NCBI GenBank assembly: GCA_029964075.1
Contig: CM057135.1
Coordinates: forward strand, 27,331,366-27,395,365
Source: Patiria pectinifera
Lineage: Eukaryota; Echinodermata; Asteroidea; Valvatida; Asterinidae
Length of the DNA stretch: 64,000 nt
Reading direction: 5' to 3'
Shown here: positions 48,360-57,824 of the stretch, piece after piece
How the letters are laid out: each line of letters opens with the position of its first letter
Numbering within the stretch: position 1 is the first letter of the stretch
Translations under genes and position numbers: made by a program
Notes under the pieces: model-generated
Databases searched by the model: none
What the model was told of the DNA's origin: nothing
What the model saw: only the letters and a program-made list of their open reading frames with translations

Positions 48360-48587
48360 CAGTCACCAAATTTCTCATGGCAGGTTTTTGTGGAACTGAA
48401 CTGAGCAAGGATGTCGTCAAGTCCATCACAAGTCCAGTTACAAGAAAAAGTGGATGAACAATAAAGGATTGCCTAAAAAGTTGCCAAAAGCTCATTTTGA
48501 ATAACTTGTGATTCGAGTTGGGACTGGAGAACTTGTGATGGACTTGCAGGGACTTGTGATGGACTCGACTACATCCCTGCAGCCGTG

Positions 48588-48674
48588 CCCAGCAAGCTTG
48601 GTGGTCGAGTGGTCAAACTGTCCGTACTTGTAAGCAGGAGGTTAATGGTTCGAGTCCCACCCAATAAGCTCGTG
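48588..48674 (+). repeat. tRNA-like SINE head
   Basis: AGCTTGGTGGTCGAGTGGTC (box A) and ATGGTTCGAGTCCCACC (box B) with a long-variable-arm layout reminiscent of Ser/Leu tRNA. The body continues to about 48750. Similar in start (AA/GCTTGGTGGT) to the head at 48124. Confidence 0.65.
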
Positions 48675-50059
48675 GATTTTTGTCCAGCAAACTCTTGAAC
48701 AGTACCGAGTATACAACATTTTGATCTGATACACCGTGCCCTCTGGAGACATGCACACAACAGGGAACAAAAGATTGTATACGTCTCCACAGGGCAATTT
48801 CTATAGATGAATACGTCTCCACAAGGTTCTCACGAAATAGATACATGGATTTTACTCAAAAACTAGGAATTTCCAAGGTAGAATTTTAGAAAAGGGGTGT
48901 TAAGTCCAAATTTCAGCCAAGAAAATTAATTCTGGTTAAGATAAGAGCATTTTGAAACTGTACTTACAAACTTGAAAACCTTACACGAAAACAAACAAAT
49001 GTCTCCACAAGGATACAAATTTCAGTATGCGTGTTTGTACTTTGTACAGTGTGTATTGGTGAAGGACTGAAACCTAATATTCAAATATTAAAATGAGCCA
49101 GTTCGATATTCCGAGTGCGCATACATTTTTTTGTGCACATCAAAATTTGTCGATTTTTCCTTTGGATTTTGCCATGCTGTACATGTGTGCGTGCAAAATC
49201 GTATCAAGTACCAGCAAAATTAAAGAAATTTCTATTATTATATTTCAAAAAGTTTAGTCAGCAAAGTGATTTTAGTGTTCATATGCCCCAGCTTTGGGTC
49301 AAACGAAACGTTTTCATCGTCGTTTTGATTGCATGAAAAATTGGGATTCGGTTATCGTATCCCCCATAGACTTCTGTGCATTTATCTGCTGCGATTACCC
49401 CAAGGTAAAAATTGTTAAATTCTGTGACGCACATGCAAAAATGGAATACGGATTTGGCTTTATTTTCAAATATGCACGTAGAGTTGCATAAATGCGGGAT
49501 GAAGTATTGATGCTGGGAAAGATAAATGCTCGAATGTTGCAATGACAGATAGACATCTTCATTTGATTAATGGCCGTGATTAATTGCAGTTATCAGGAGA
49601 CTGGACAGATTCTCTTTATGCATCCTGAGTGCTTATCTTGGCATTGCATACATTTTAGATGCCTTGGGTTGCTTTGTGCTCAACACGAACCCCTCGCGCT
49701 TGTGTTTGCGCGGATGTATTGGTCGGGTCATTTTGTAATTATTTTTGGAGTGTTGCGTCGAGGGTGCCTTTCAGACGGATCTTATGTGGATAAATACGCA
49801 TTGAGTGGTTGCTTGTTGAGACATGTTTGTATTGAAAGAAATCAAAGGTTTCCCTTGATGTACATATAGTTTGTGAACAATACATGTGCTTGTACATGTA
49901 CATGTAGATATGTCTTTTTGTGGTGATGGTGGGGTGGGAGAGCAATCTTTTAACCCAGGCCAAACTCCCAAACTGCTCAAGCACCCAAATGTCTAATATG
50001 GGTTCTTTAGTGATAAATACAATGTAACACAATGTATCCGCTCCGTTCATAAGTACCCC
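48675..50059. other. Non-coding, nothing recognised
   Basis: Frames at 49115-49542 have no recognisable domain. ACATGTACATGTA runs near 49885-49905. Confidence 0.4.
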
Positions 50060-50300
50060 CTCACCGGCAAAGAAAGTACGGTTGCGGGTGACCGACCGAC
50101 GCCATCTTGCCTGACTGCAATTTTGCCGTGACGCACGGCCGTACCACTGCGTGTACATAGTACAAATCCCCAGGTGTACGTGCGTCACACACAAGGAACG
50201 GTGCGTGTCAACCAGCTAAATGTCCCGCCCATGGGACGTCGTTGCTAGGTCAAAGGGTGCCCTCTTTCATTGGTGCAAGGAGCCCACAGTACAGGTGATG
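50060..50300. promoter_or_regulatory. CpG-rich patch with YY1- and CCAAT-like words
   Basis: Locally GC- and CpG-rich with GACGCCATCTTG (YY1-like), CATTGGTGC and GATTGG (CCAAT-type), and GGTCAAAGG. It overlaps a 151-codon minus frame without domains. Could be a promoter; no linked gene can be named. Confidence 0.25.
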
Positions 50301-50308
50301 ATTGGTTT

Positions 50309-50487
50309 AAAGCCCGGTTCATATTTCACGCGAATGCGAATGTGAAGCAAATTTGACGTCATGGCACGTTCGCTGCGAAATTTGCCCGAGTTGAAATATG
50401 TTCATCTTTTACGAATTCGCAGTGCGAATGCTTGCCATGACGTCACAAATTCGCGTTCGCTTTCGCGCCGAGTATGAACCGGGCTTT
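50309..50487. mobile_element. MITE with AAAGCCCGGTTCATA ends
   Basis: The left end AAAGCCCGGTTCATA and the right end TATGAACCGGGCTTT are inverted repeats; inner arms also pair (GACGTCATGGCA with TGCCATGACGTC). 179 bp, rich in GCGAA/TTCGC words. Target duplication unclear. Confidence 0.75.
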
Positions 50488-50631
50488 AGTGTTTCACTGA
50501 GCCCAATTCCAATGCTCAGGTCTGCCTCGACGCTTAGCACATTGCATTGGTTGGCAAGAGTTTTTTGCATGTGCACATACATGTACAATGTATAAATGGT
50601 TACATTATGTCCATCTGTAATTGAAGGTTCT

Positions 50632-51133
50632 GGCCTTAATTTCATGGCTCTGCTTACCGTTAGCGAAAAATTCCTGCTTACAACAGCAGAAAATGTCATG
50701 CTTACAGTTAACAATACCGGTACATGTATTTCACGTATTGGCAAGGAATTGCGGCTAATGCAGATGCATACATGTACATGTATACATGTGCATGCAAACG
50801 TGTGTTCACCGTCGATCGTGGACGTCCTACTTTCTCTCTTTTGTTTGTTATCTAACTTTTTAGGAAGACTCCCATAGGTTTTGTACACGACCCCAATCGC
50901 GGACGTATGCTAGGAACCGTGGACGATATTGTTCTCTTGTGTTCTCTGGTATTTTTCGTCCACGGTTTGAAAAGATGAACACGTACATATGTACACGTAT
51001 ACATGTGCATGTACATCTCATAATTAAGGATTCTGTGCTTACGTGGTTAGCATTGTTTTCACTTGCACTGTTAGTAGAGAATGGTGATCGTAAGCACGGA
51101 ATTCTGTTGTTTCCAGAGCCATGAAATTGGGCC
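50632..51133. mobile_element. Repeat family I, copy 2: diverged foldback element
   Basis: The left arm from 50632 (GGCCTTAATTTCATGGCTCTG region) and the right arm ending at 51133 (CAGAGCCATGAAATTGGGCC) are inverted copies. Each arm also carries CATGTATAC words and a GTGGACG word. The centre (50840-50890) is homologous to 14840-14900. Confidence 0.5.
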
Positions 51134-51347
51134 AAGCATAGAAATCCTTTGCAAGTGCTGTAAGTGTAAGCGCAGAACAATTCCCGCATTTTGGAAGAAA
51201 ACGTAATCCATGACAGAGCCAGTTAAAGTAATGATTCACATAAATGATCCAAAACTCCTCATCTGTAATCTCCTTGACCATTACTAGATGATGGATAGAT
51301 GAAAGATTTTCAGGTAATAAAAGGCTTGGCTCTTTAATCAAACTCAT

Positions 51348-51922
51348 AACTATGGCAACTCTCTTCTTCAAGGATTACCCAGCAAAGACATCAAACGCAT
51401 CCAACGACTCCAAAACAGAGCAGCCAAACTCATTTTTATGGCAAAAAAGTCAGACCATGTTTCGCCTCTTCTTCAACGACTGCACTGGCTTCCTATCAAT
51501 GAACGAATCGTTTTCAAGTTATTAACAATCACTTATAATTGTTTGCGTGACAGTGCTCCGTCTTATCTCACTGAACTCATCACCCCATACCAGCCGAATC
51601 GTACCCTGCGTTCCAGTTCCGATACCAGAATCCTCATTAAGCCCAAAACTTGCTCTTCAATCTCAGAAAAAGGTTTTTATGCAGCTGCTCCAAACCTCTG
51701 GAATAATCTTCCTTATGAAATCCGTCATGCCTCTTCCCTCATTGATTTCAAAACATTGCTGAAAACACATCTCTTCCAGACTTGATTGCCCCATAGGTTG
51801 TTATTATTTCCTTTCATCTATACACTTTAATTGTTTTCTTGTGTAAAGTGTTGTGATACCAGTTTGTGTAAGAACGCTATACATGTATAAGTGCCCTGAT
51901 TATTATATTTATTATTATTATA
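51348..51922 (+). mobile_element. 5'-truncated LINE (CR1/L2-type) 3' end
   Basis: An open frame from 51348 to the stop after 51783 encodes the C-terminal end of a non-LTR reverse transcriptase protein: NSLLQGLPSKDIKRIQRLQN, later LLQRLHWLPINERIVFKLLT and APNLWNNLPYEI. The endonuclease and catalytic RT core are missing, so it is 5'-truncated. The 3'UTR runs to an (ATT)n tail at 51899-51922. The frame is intact over about 145 codons, so the copy is younger than the one at 47727. The ATG at 51438 is internal. Confidence 0.88.
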
Positions 51923-53521
51923 ACTCCATAACGCAGGGCAGATATTGGACCCTTGAAAGAATAAGGATTCCACACTTCTGAGCAACGCAGCTTTTACAAA
52001 CACTTGCAGAATTCTGTGTACCGGTGTATAATATTAACACTACTTAAAAACATTTTCATCCGGGTGTAATGTTACTGTTTGCACTTGCACTGAATACATT
52101 GCATTTACTTCTGAAATTCTACATACCGTATCTGTGTGTACTGTGTGTGCAGTATCGAGTTTTGAAAAGTACACAAATTAAAGAGCATTCACTCGATTCA
52201 ATGCATATTGTTTCAAGAAATAATACTTATTAACAGAGCTGTGAAAGCTCCAACTCAGTAAGTATATTTACATATAGGGATGCAGTTACATGCTCGTGAG
52301 ATGCTCGTTTCTTTCTTCATCTTTTCCTACCGTAAATTTTCTAAAGTGCAACTCCTCATTTTGGAGTACATTGCATTTTTAATCGAAGAAGAAATTGCTT
52401 TTTTTCGCAGATTCAGGAATTGTCTTCTGAAGTATTCCCAGAGGGTCAGGAATTGAAAAAGCTTCATATAAAAATATTCAATCATTTTCTTAACACGATA
52501 TCTATACATTGAACGTACGTACATGTGCGTGACATGAGAACTATCAGGTCATAAAATGCTTCGGTGTCCTTTATTTAGAGATGAAAGGTTTATATTTCAA
52601 TAGATTGTGGATCTTGTATCCAATTTTAAGGAAGTTTAAATACAAATTTTGGAGTGAACTTAAACGTGAAAATCAAACTTATTCAATTTTCCCTGTACGT
52701 GTGGTAGATATATATATGTTGTATCTACTTTATAAGGCACTTAAAAAGGAAGTTGGAATTTGAATTTTGAAGAAACTAAAACATAGGCTAAATTTGACAA
52801 TTTTCCTTACTTTCAAGGGACAATATCGGAACATTTTATTTTAATCTCAATTTGTAAGGCAATAATGTACATATTTCGTTCTGTGAGACGCACAAAAAAG
52901 CAAAGAAATATTGAAAGCTGGGTCTTCAAACTCCTTTTCTTACATATTTCATGTTATATTATTTCCCCCGAGGTACGTATATTGAATGCCTATATCAAAA
53001 TTACATGCAACAGTAGGGCCTGTCAGATCCTGCAATTGCAACTGTCAAAATTCCAGCATCGACGCTAACACCTCTCACATTGGATTTCGAGACCGTGCAC
53101 GTCCGCACCATGGCTCATTAATTATTAGTACCCAGCTTCATACTTTTGCTCATTTCGTCCGAAGGCCAGACCGGTATAGGATTTGTTAGTTCCTCTCGCT
53201 CGGTTTGCTCCGCTGGGGGATTCTTTTTTCATTTTAGCGTCGGGATTCTGTCAACGCTTCGCGTGGCAGTTTCAAGTTCAGTGCTCCTACATAAGTGTAG
53301 GCTTCATGTCAAAAACAAAATGCTCAGGTATTAATTTCGATAAAGACATTTTTCGAAGAGATCCACAGTTATATGAGCTGTGTACGCGTGAGTCCATAGT
53401 CACGATTTTTGTGGTAGGATTTGAAAATGACAGTGTCAGTTACCAGTAATCCACATGGTTTATGTGCAATGTTACAGAATACGGACTATAATACCGTAAA
53501 AGCTAGGAGATATTTTGTAAA
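51923..53521. other. Non-coding, nothing recognised
   Basis: Short AT-rich frames; no repeat or domain recognised. Confidence 0.4.
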
Positions 53522-53584
53522 TTGTTCGTGTATTCTGTGCACTGTCTGAAGTATTGTTCTTGTATTCTGTGCACTGTCTGAAGT
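53522..53584 (+). repeat. ~32-bp tandem duplication
   Basis: TTGTTCNTGTATTCTGTGCA and the bases CTGTCTGAAGT after it occur twice head to tail. Confidence 0.85.
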
Positions 53585-53786
53585 GTGGAGTGATACATGT
53601 ACTTTCAAGAAAAACATAACATAACATTATTACTAGGTCTACTGACTCTTACAATTTTGTGTTTGTTATTGCAGATCACGTTCCTGGGCACTGAGTGACT
53701 GATGTATTACACTTTGCGACCAGAGGCATTCAGAAAGTAAGTCTTTGACAGCTATTTAAAATTCCTTTTCTTTTCATTTAACCCTA

Positions 53787-54160
53787 ACCACCCTGAATCC
53801 ATCAAAATCCCTACCCCTGTTTTGGAGTATTTCAGCGGATTCAGGATACCTCCACATTGAACACAGGGGGATTTTCATGGATTCAGGATTGTAAGCCTAG
53901 CGGTACTGCAGGATTTTGATGGATTCAAGATACCTCCATACTGTCACCAACACTGAATTTTTTGTGCATGACACAAAAGGTGGATTTTGATGGATTCAGG
54001 ATACCTCCATATTGAAAATAGGGATTTTGATGGATTCAGGATTGTAAGCCTAGTGGCACTGCAGGATTTTGATGGATTCAGGATACCTCCATACTGAGCA
54101 GTCACCAACACCGAAATTTGTGTGTATGACACAGTAGGTGGATTTGGGCGGATTCAGATA
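53787..54160 (+). repeat. GGATTTTGATGGATTCAGGA word cluster
   Basis: GATTTTGATGGATTCAGGAT followed by ACCTCCATA occurs about six times. Two longer phrases (AAGCCTAGNGGNACTGCAGG; TACTG...GTCACCAACACNGAA) repeat once each, so part is a ~120-bp tandem duplication. The left edge has reverse-strand words (GAATCCATCAAAATCCC). Confidence 0.75.
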
Positions 54161-54206
54161 CTTTCTAGTAAAAGTGCTCAAGGGGTTAGAGTTAAATTAA
54201 ATAACA

Positions 54207-54230
54207 GTGAGATTCGAACCTTCACCATGA
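54207..54230 (-). repeat. Partial tRNA-like box B on minus strand
   Basis: The minus strand reads GAAGGTTCGAATCTCACTG, a box B. It abuts the tRNA-like sequence at 54231 in opposite orientation. Confidence 0.4.
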
Positions 54231-54303
54231 GACTGAAGAGCTCAGTTGGTAGAGCACTTGCCTTGAAATCCAGAGATGGCGGGTTCAAGTCCCACTGCAG
54301 TCA
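54231..54303 (+). repeat. tRNA-like sequence of canonical length, probably a SINE head or tRNA pseudogene
   Basis: 73 nt with tRNA spacing: a 7-bp acceptor with one mismatch, a perfect D stem GCTC/GAGC, and a T arm GCGGG-TTCAAGT-CCCAC with one mismatch. The anticodon stem has only three of five pairs. Loop position 34-36 reads TGA (Ser), but the variable loop is 5 nt, not the long arm a Ser tRNA needs. Hence a decayed or SINE-type sequence rather than a working gene. Confidence 0.6.
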
Positions 54304-54429
54304 GATTTTATTCTTCATTCTTGAATGATCGTTTGCCTGTAAGTTTGCTTTTTGTCACTTGAAAGAATTTTCAGTACGAAAATTTTGAAATGGTGGACTC
54401 TGACATTCCTTGCAACAATTTGACGGTGG

Positions 54430-54512
54430 AATTATCCTACAAGAAGATTGGAATTTGTCAGACAGGTTTTTATCCTTCAACAAGATTGGAATTTGTCAGG
54501 CAGGTTTTTCTT
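54430..54512 (+). repeat. ~38-bp tandem duplication
   Basis: CAAGATTGGAATTTGTCAGG and CAGGTTTTT follow each other twice. Confidence 0.75.
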
Positions 54513-54647
54513 GTGACAAGGGCCCTATTTCGTGGTGCTTCTTAACAGTTTGCAGAATTACTTGTGTGCTATAGCAGAAAATTTTGCTAACCTTAAGCAC
54601 TATTTCATGGCGTGGTTGTGCTCATGGTTTCACACGCACGGAGAGTA

Positions 54648-54665
54648 TTATTATTATTATTATTC
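54648..54665 (+). repeat. (ATT)n tract
   Basis: Six ATT units, possibly the tail of an older retroelement. Confidence 0.7.
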
Positions 54666-55636
54666 ATTTGCCATCACGACAACAAACAAACACAATACAA
54701 AACATGATGACTAAAACTATAAAAGTGAACCTAATCACTATTGCCAACAGGCATTTCAGTCCCCAGACAATCTAAAACATTAACAAATACATTCATTCAA
54801 AGGAACATTAAACATACGAACATAAGAAAATAGAGAAACATATGTACCTATTAAAGAACATATCTCTAACGGAAAGCTTGACAACCTGAGCTCAACGTCA
54901 AACAGTACATCATACCATTTTTGAATTAAATTTGTCCGTGTTGACTCCACAGAAGGTGATAGCGCCCCCACTCTGCAAAAAAAAATATGATAATTAAATT
55001 GGCCTCTCAGTCACGTACCGGACTTCAGTCTCGGAGGGCACATTAGACAACACTTCAGGTATGTACATTTGAACATTCTCATGTTGTTTATAATTATCAT
55101 TGTTCCTGTGGTAGCTGTTTCACGCGTCATTAGCTCTGATCATGAAACAGTCAACAACATTCGGGAGCCGTCAGAAATTATTGTCAAATGGACATTACGC
55201 GAGCCTCCCCTTATCATGATTGTCATCGTTCCATGCCCAGGCCATATTGGATTTCCAGCTCATGTCACTGACCCAAATCGGCACATACATGTACAAGGCA
55301 TGGCTCAATTACTTCAACGGTCCGGTGCGCTGTTCATATGTGACTTTCATTATCCAATACGGTACATTCGTAGTAAAGTAATATCACAAGAATGCACAGC
55401 ATTCCTTTTCTTGCTTACTATACACGCTATTATTCAAACTATAGGATTCTTGTTTTTATTACAGTGTAACTTGTATGTTATACAGTGTATACATGTACAT
55501 TTTGTGAACTTAAGTGTCAATTTCGTGATTTAATAATTTCAGCAGTGAACTGCAGACTTTGCATTTTTAAACTCATGCAATTGTAGTAAAATAATCTGCA
55601 TAATTTGTATACAAACACAGCAAAGTAATGTAATAA
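54666..55636. other. Non-coding; longest frame in the window (55069-55533) not supported as a gene
   Basis: The 154-codon plus frame starts with a hydrophobic stretch that could pass for a signal peptide. It has no recognisable domain, and its composition is that of the surrounding AT-rich DNA. Confidence 0.35.
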
Positions 55637-56156
55637 AGGGAATATACAACATTTGCTTTTGTTGTAATTTTTGGAAATGGATGGATTTTGGGGTTAGTAT
55701 TTTATAGTGAATATTGTTACACTGACCTGTTTAAAGTGTTGTGTTCATAGATGCTGGAAAACCCAAGGAAATATTCTTGTAGTCTGGTTCCCTGACCCTA
55801 CTTTAGATGAAAAGGAGCAATTAATAGACGTCGGAGAATTGTCGGGTCAGTAACCAGACTCGCTGGCTTGCAACCGTTCACGGATCTGTAACCGATTGCA
55901 AACAAAATGTGGACTAACTAAATATGGTAAATTGGGGGCAGTATTAGTAAAAAAAAGTCAGTTTTTTCCACTGATGGTCAGCCGACCAATCGTTGGAAAT
56001 GGACACAAAAAGTCCACATTTCTTTAAAAATGACAGCACTCCAGGTGCCATGATTTCACAGGATGCTTGAGACTATTATTCACTTACAGTCAAGTAGTAA
56101 GGCATTTCATAATAATTTAGTATTTTGTTTATATTTGCAAATGTTGTATGTTGCCT
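55637..56156 (+). mobile_element. TTAA-flanked MITE, copy 4
   Basis: Starts AGGGAATATACAACATTTGC, ends GCAAATGTTGTATGTTGCCT followed by TTAA at 56157; the left flank is ATAA. Same orientation as copy 1 and similar in body over the full length. Confidence 0.8.
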
Positions 56157-56160
56157 TTAA

Positions 56161-57499
56161 GTCAACTGGAATTTTGAAACAAATCTGGCAGACCTAATCC
56201 AGCAGTGTGCTTGCATATTAAAGCAATTACTTTGATATACGTACATGTATACAGGTACGGTACAATGTACATGTACCGGTACATGTACGTACTGCCTTTA
56301 TTTGTTAATTAGATAATTGAAATGATGATTTTGCTTTGTACTTTGTCTTCATCATCATTAATTCCTAGATAAATACTTGTGATGTTGTTAATGTATTCCA
56401 CTTGCTGAATTATTGTTTATCAATCAAATTTTATGAGGTCACTAAAAAGCTAAATGGAATAGGGAAAAAAACAGAAGCTGTGAAAGATAAAAACAGTTGA
56501 TTGTGCATTGAATTTGCAATCATATTATACAGAAACCTAGGATGATGTGCATTTAAGGTTGAAGTACTCATGAATTTAAACAAATGTTACGCAATCAAAC
56601 TTTCATTCGGAGATTCCTGCCAAATGAGGGCCACTTCATCACATCACTTCATCACAACTCTTTGTGTTCCGACTTCCAAATTTGTTTTAACTAAAGATGG
56701 TACCAACATGCGATTTTCACAGCAGTAATGCTGAGATTGTGCTCTTTTCAAATCTGTTTAAAAAAAAAGACCAGGGTCGACAAACAACTCATTTAGCTTG
56801 ATCGCATCACAAATGTGAGGCCTCCTGGCAAAATGAGACAGAACTGGGCAGAGGTCGAAATGAGAATTTGTGGGTATTAGAAAAGAGAATAACATTTCTC
56901 CTTACAATACTTCAATCGGACATTCCGTTGACAATGTATGGCTGTGTAAATTTGCATTTATTGACATCTCAAAAAAGTAAAATGCTGAGAAAAAGGCCTT
57001 TCAAGTTTGGAGTTTGTAGTAAAAATGAAAGATGCCAATTGTATTTCCTTAAAAAACACTTTTATTCCACCCTTTTATATTATTTCTTATGTGAAGAAGA
57101 CATGTGTGAAGAAGACATATCAAAGATAAAAATCTGCAAATCGAAAAAAAAAAATAACCCCCATTTTTTTTTTGGGGGGGGACATTTTTCTCTACTATGA
57201 CCTGTGCCCAATTCCGTCTCATTTTGCCAGAACACCTCACTAATGGGAGGATAAAATTCACAAGAGCGATCTACCTTATTTGGCACAATGTTGTTCTTAT
57301 ATTACTATATCCACAGCTAAAATTCAATCACATGTTGCGTCCTGTTTTAAAGGCCTGTAGGCTTTATGAATCATAATGAAGTTTGCATAAATTATAAGGC
57401 AGCCCGATAATCAAAGTGTTTTGCAAGCATCCGGTTGTGCGTGTACATAGGAAAGATCTGGAAGCAATCGTGGTTTGGTTTTTTTGCGGTGCCCTTGCT
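56161..57499. other. Non-coding, nothing recognised
   Basis: A palindromic ACATGTACCGGTACATGTAC run at about 56270-56290. Frames around 56868-57286 overlap poly-A and poly-T runs and have no domain. Confidence 0.4.
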
Positions 57500-57822
57500 C
57501 ACTTAGCCAATTGCAGTCTTAAAGACTTGTCAGCACAGCAGAGCTCGAAATTAAAAGCCTCGTCGCCGCTGCACGGCACGGGCAGTTTTTAAAAGCAAAT
57601 CCACAAAGCTGTGAATTAATCAGTTCCATAGCCGGTCGCCGGGGCGCCTGCGGGGGGGTTGTGTGGAGACTCAGCGGACCTGAAAAAAAAATTGCTCGGA
57701 CAATCATTTTGGCAGCTTTGACTGCGAAAACGTTGTGGTCGGGCTATCTGTCTTGGCTGAAACGGTGAATTGTGTTTTTGTACGCGTGTGGCGGGGATTT
57801 TAATGACTGTGTACATATGTAG
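57500..57822 (+). other. Possible 5' non-coding exon with strong donor
   Basis: A GC-richer block (CGTCGCCGCTGCACGGCACG, GGTCGCCGGGGCGCCTGCGG) ends at TATGTAG|GTGAGTATG, a near-consensus donor with GT at 57823-57824. This is how a first exon with a CpG-rich promoter would look. No downstream exon could be identified before the window ends, so the gene is unknown. Confidence 0.25.
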
Positions 57823-57824
57823 GT

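Noticed and set aside
49739-50194. 151-codon minus frame
   Set aside because: Runs through ACATGTAC-type repeats and a CpG patch; the translation shows repeated TCTCT/MYMY text rather than a protein.
54231-54303. Functional tRNA-Ser(TGA)
   Set aside because: Geometry is canonical, but the anticodon stem has two mismatches and the long variable arm of Ser tRNAs is absent; better read as a SINE head or pseudogene.
55069-55533. 154-codon plus frame with hydrophobic start, longest in the window
   Set aside because: No domain, no splice or codon-use support, and composition equal to its surroundings. A frame this long is expected by chance in 64 kb.
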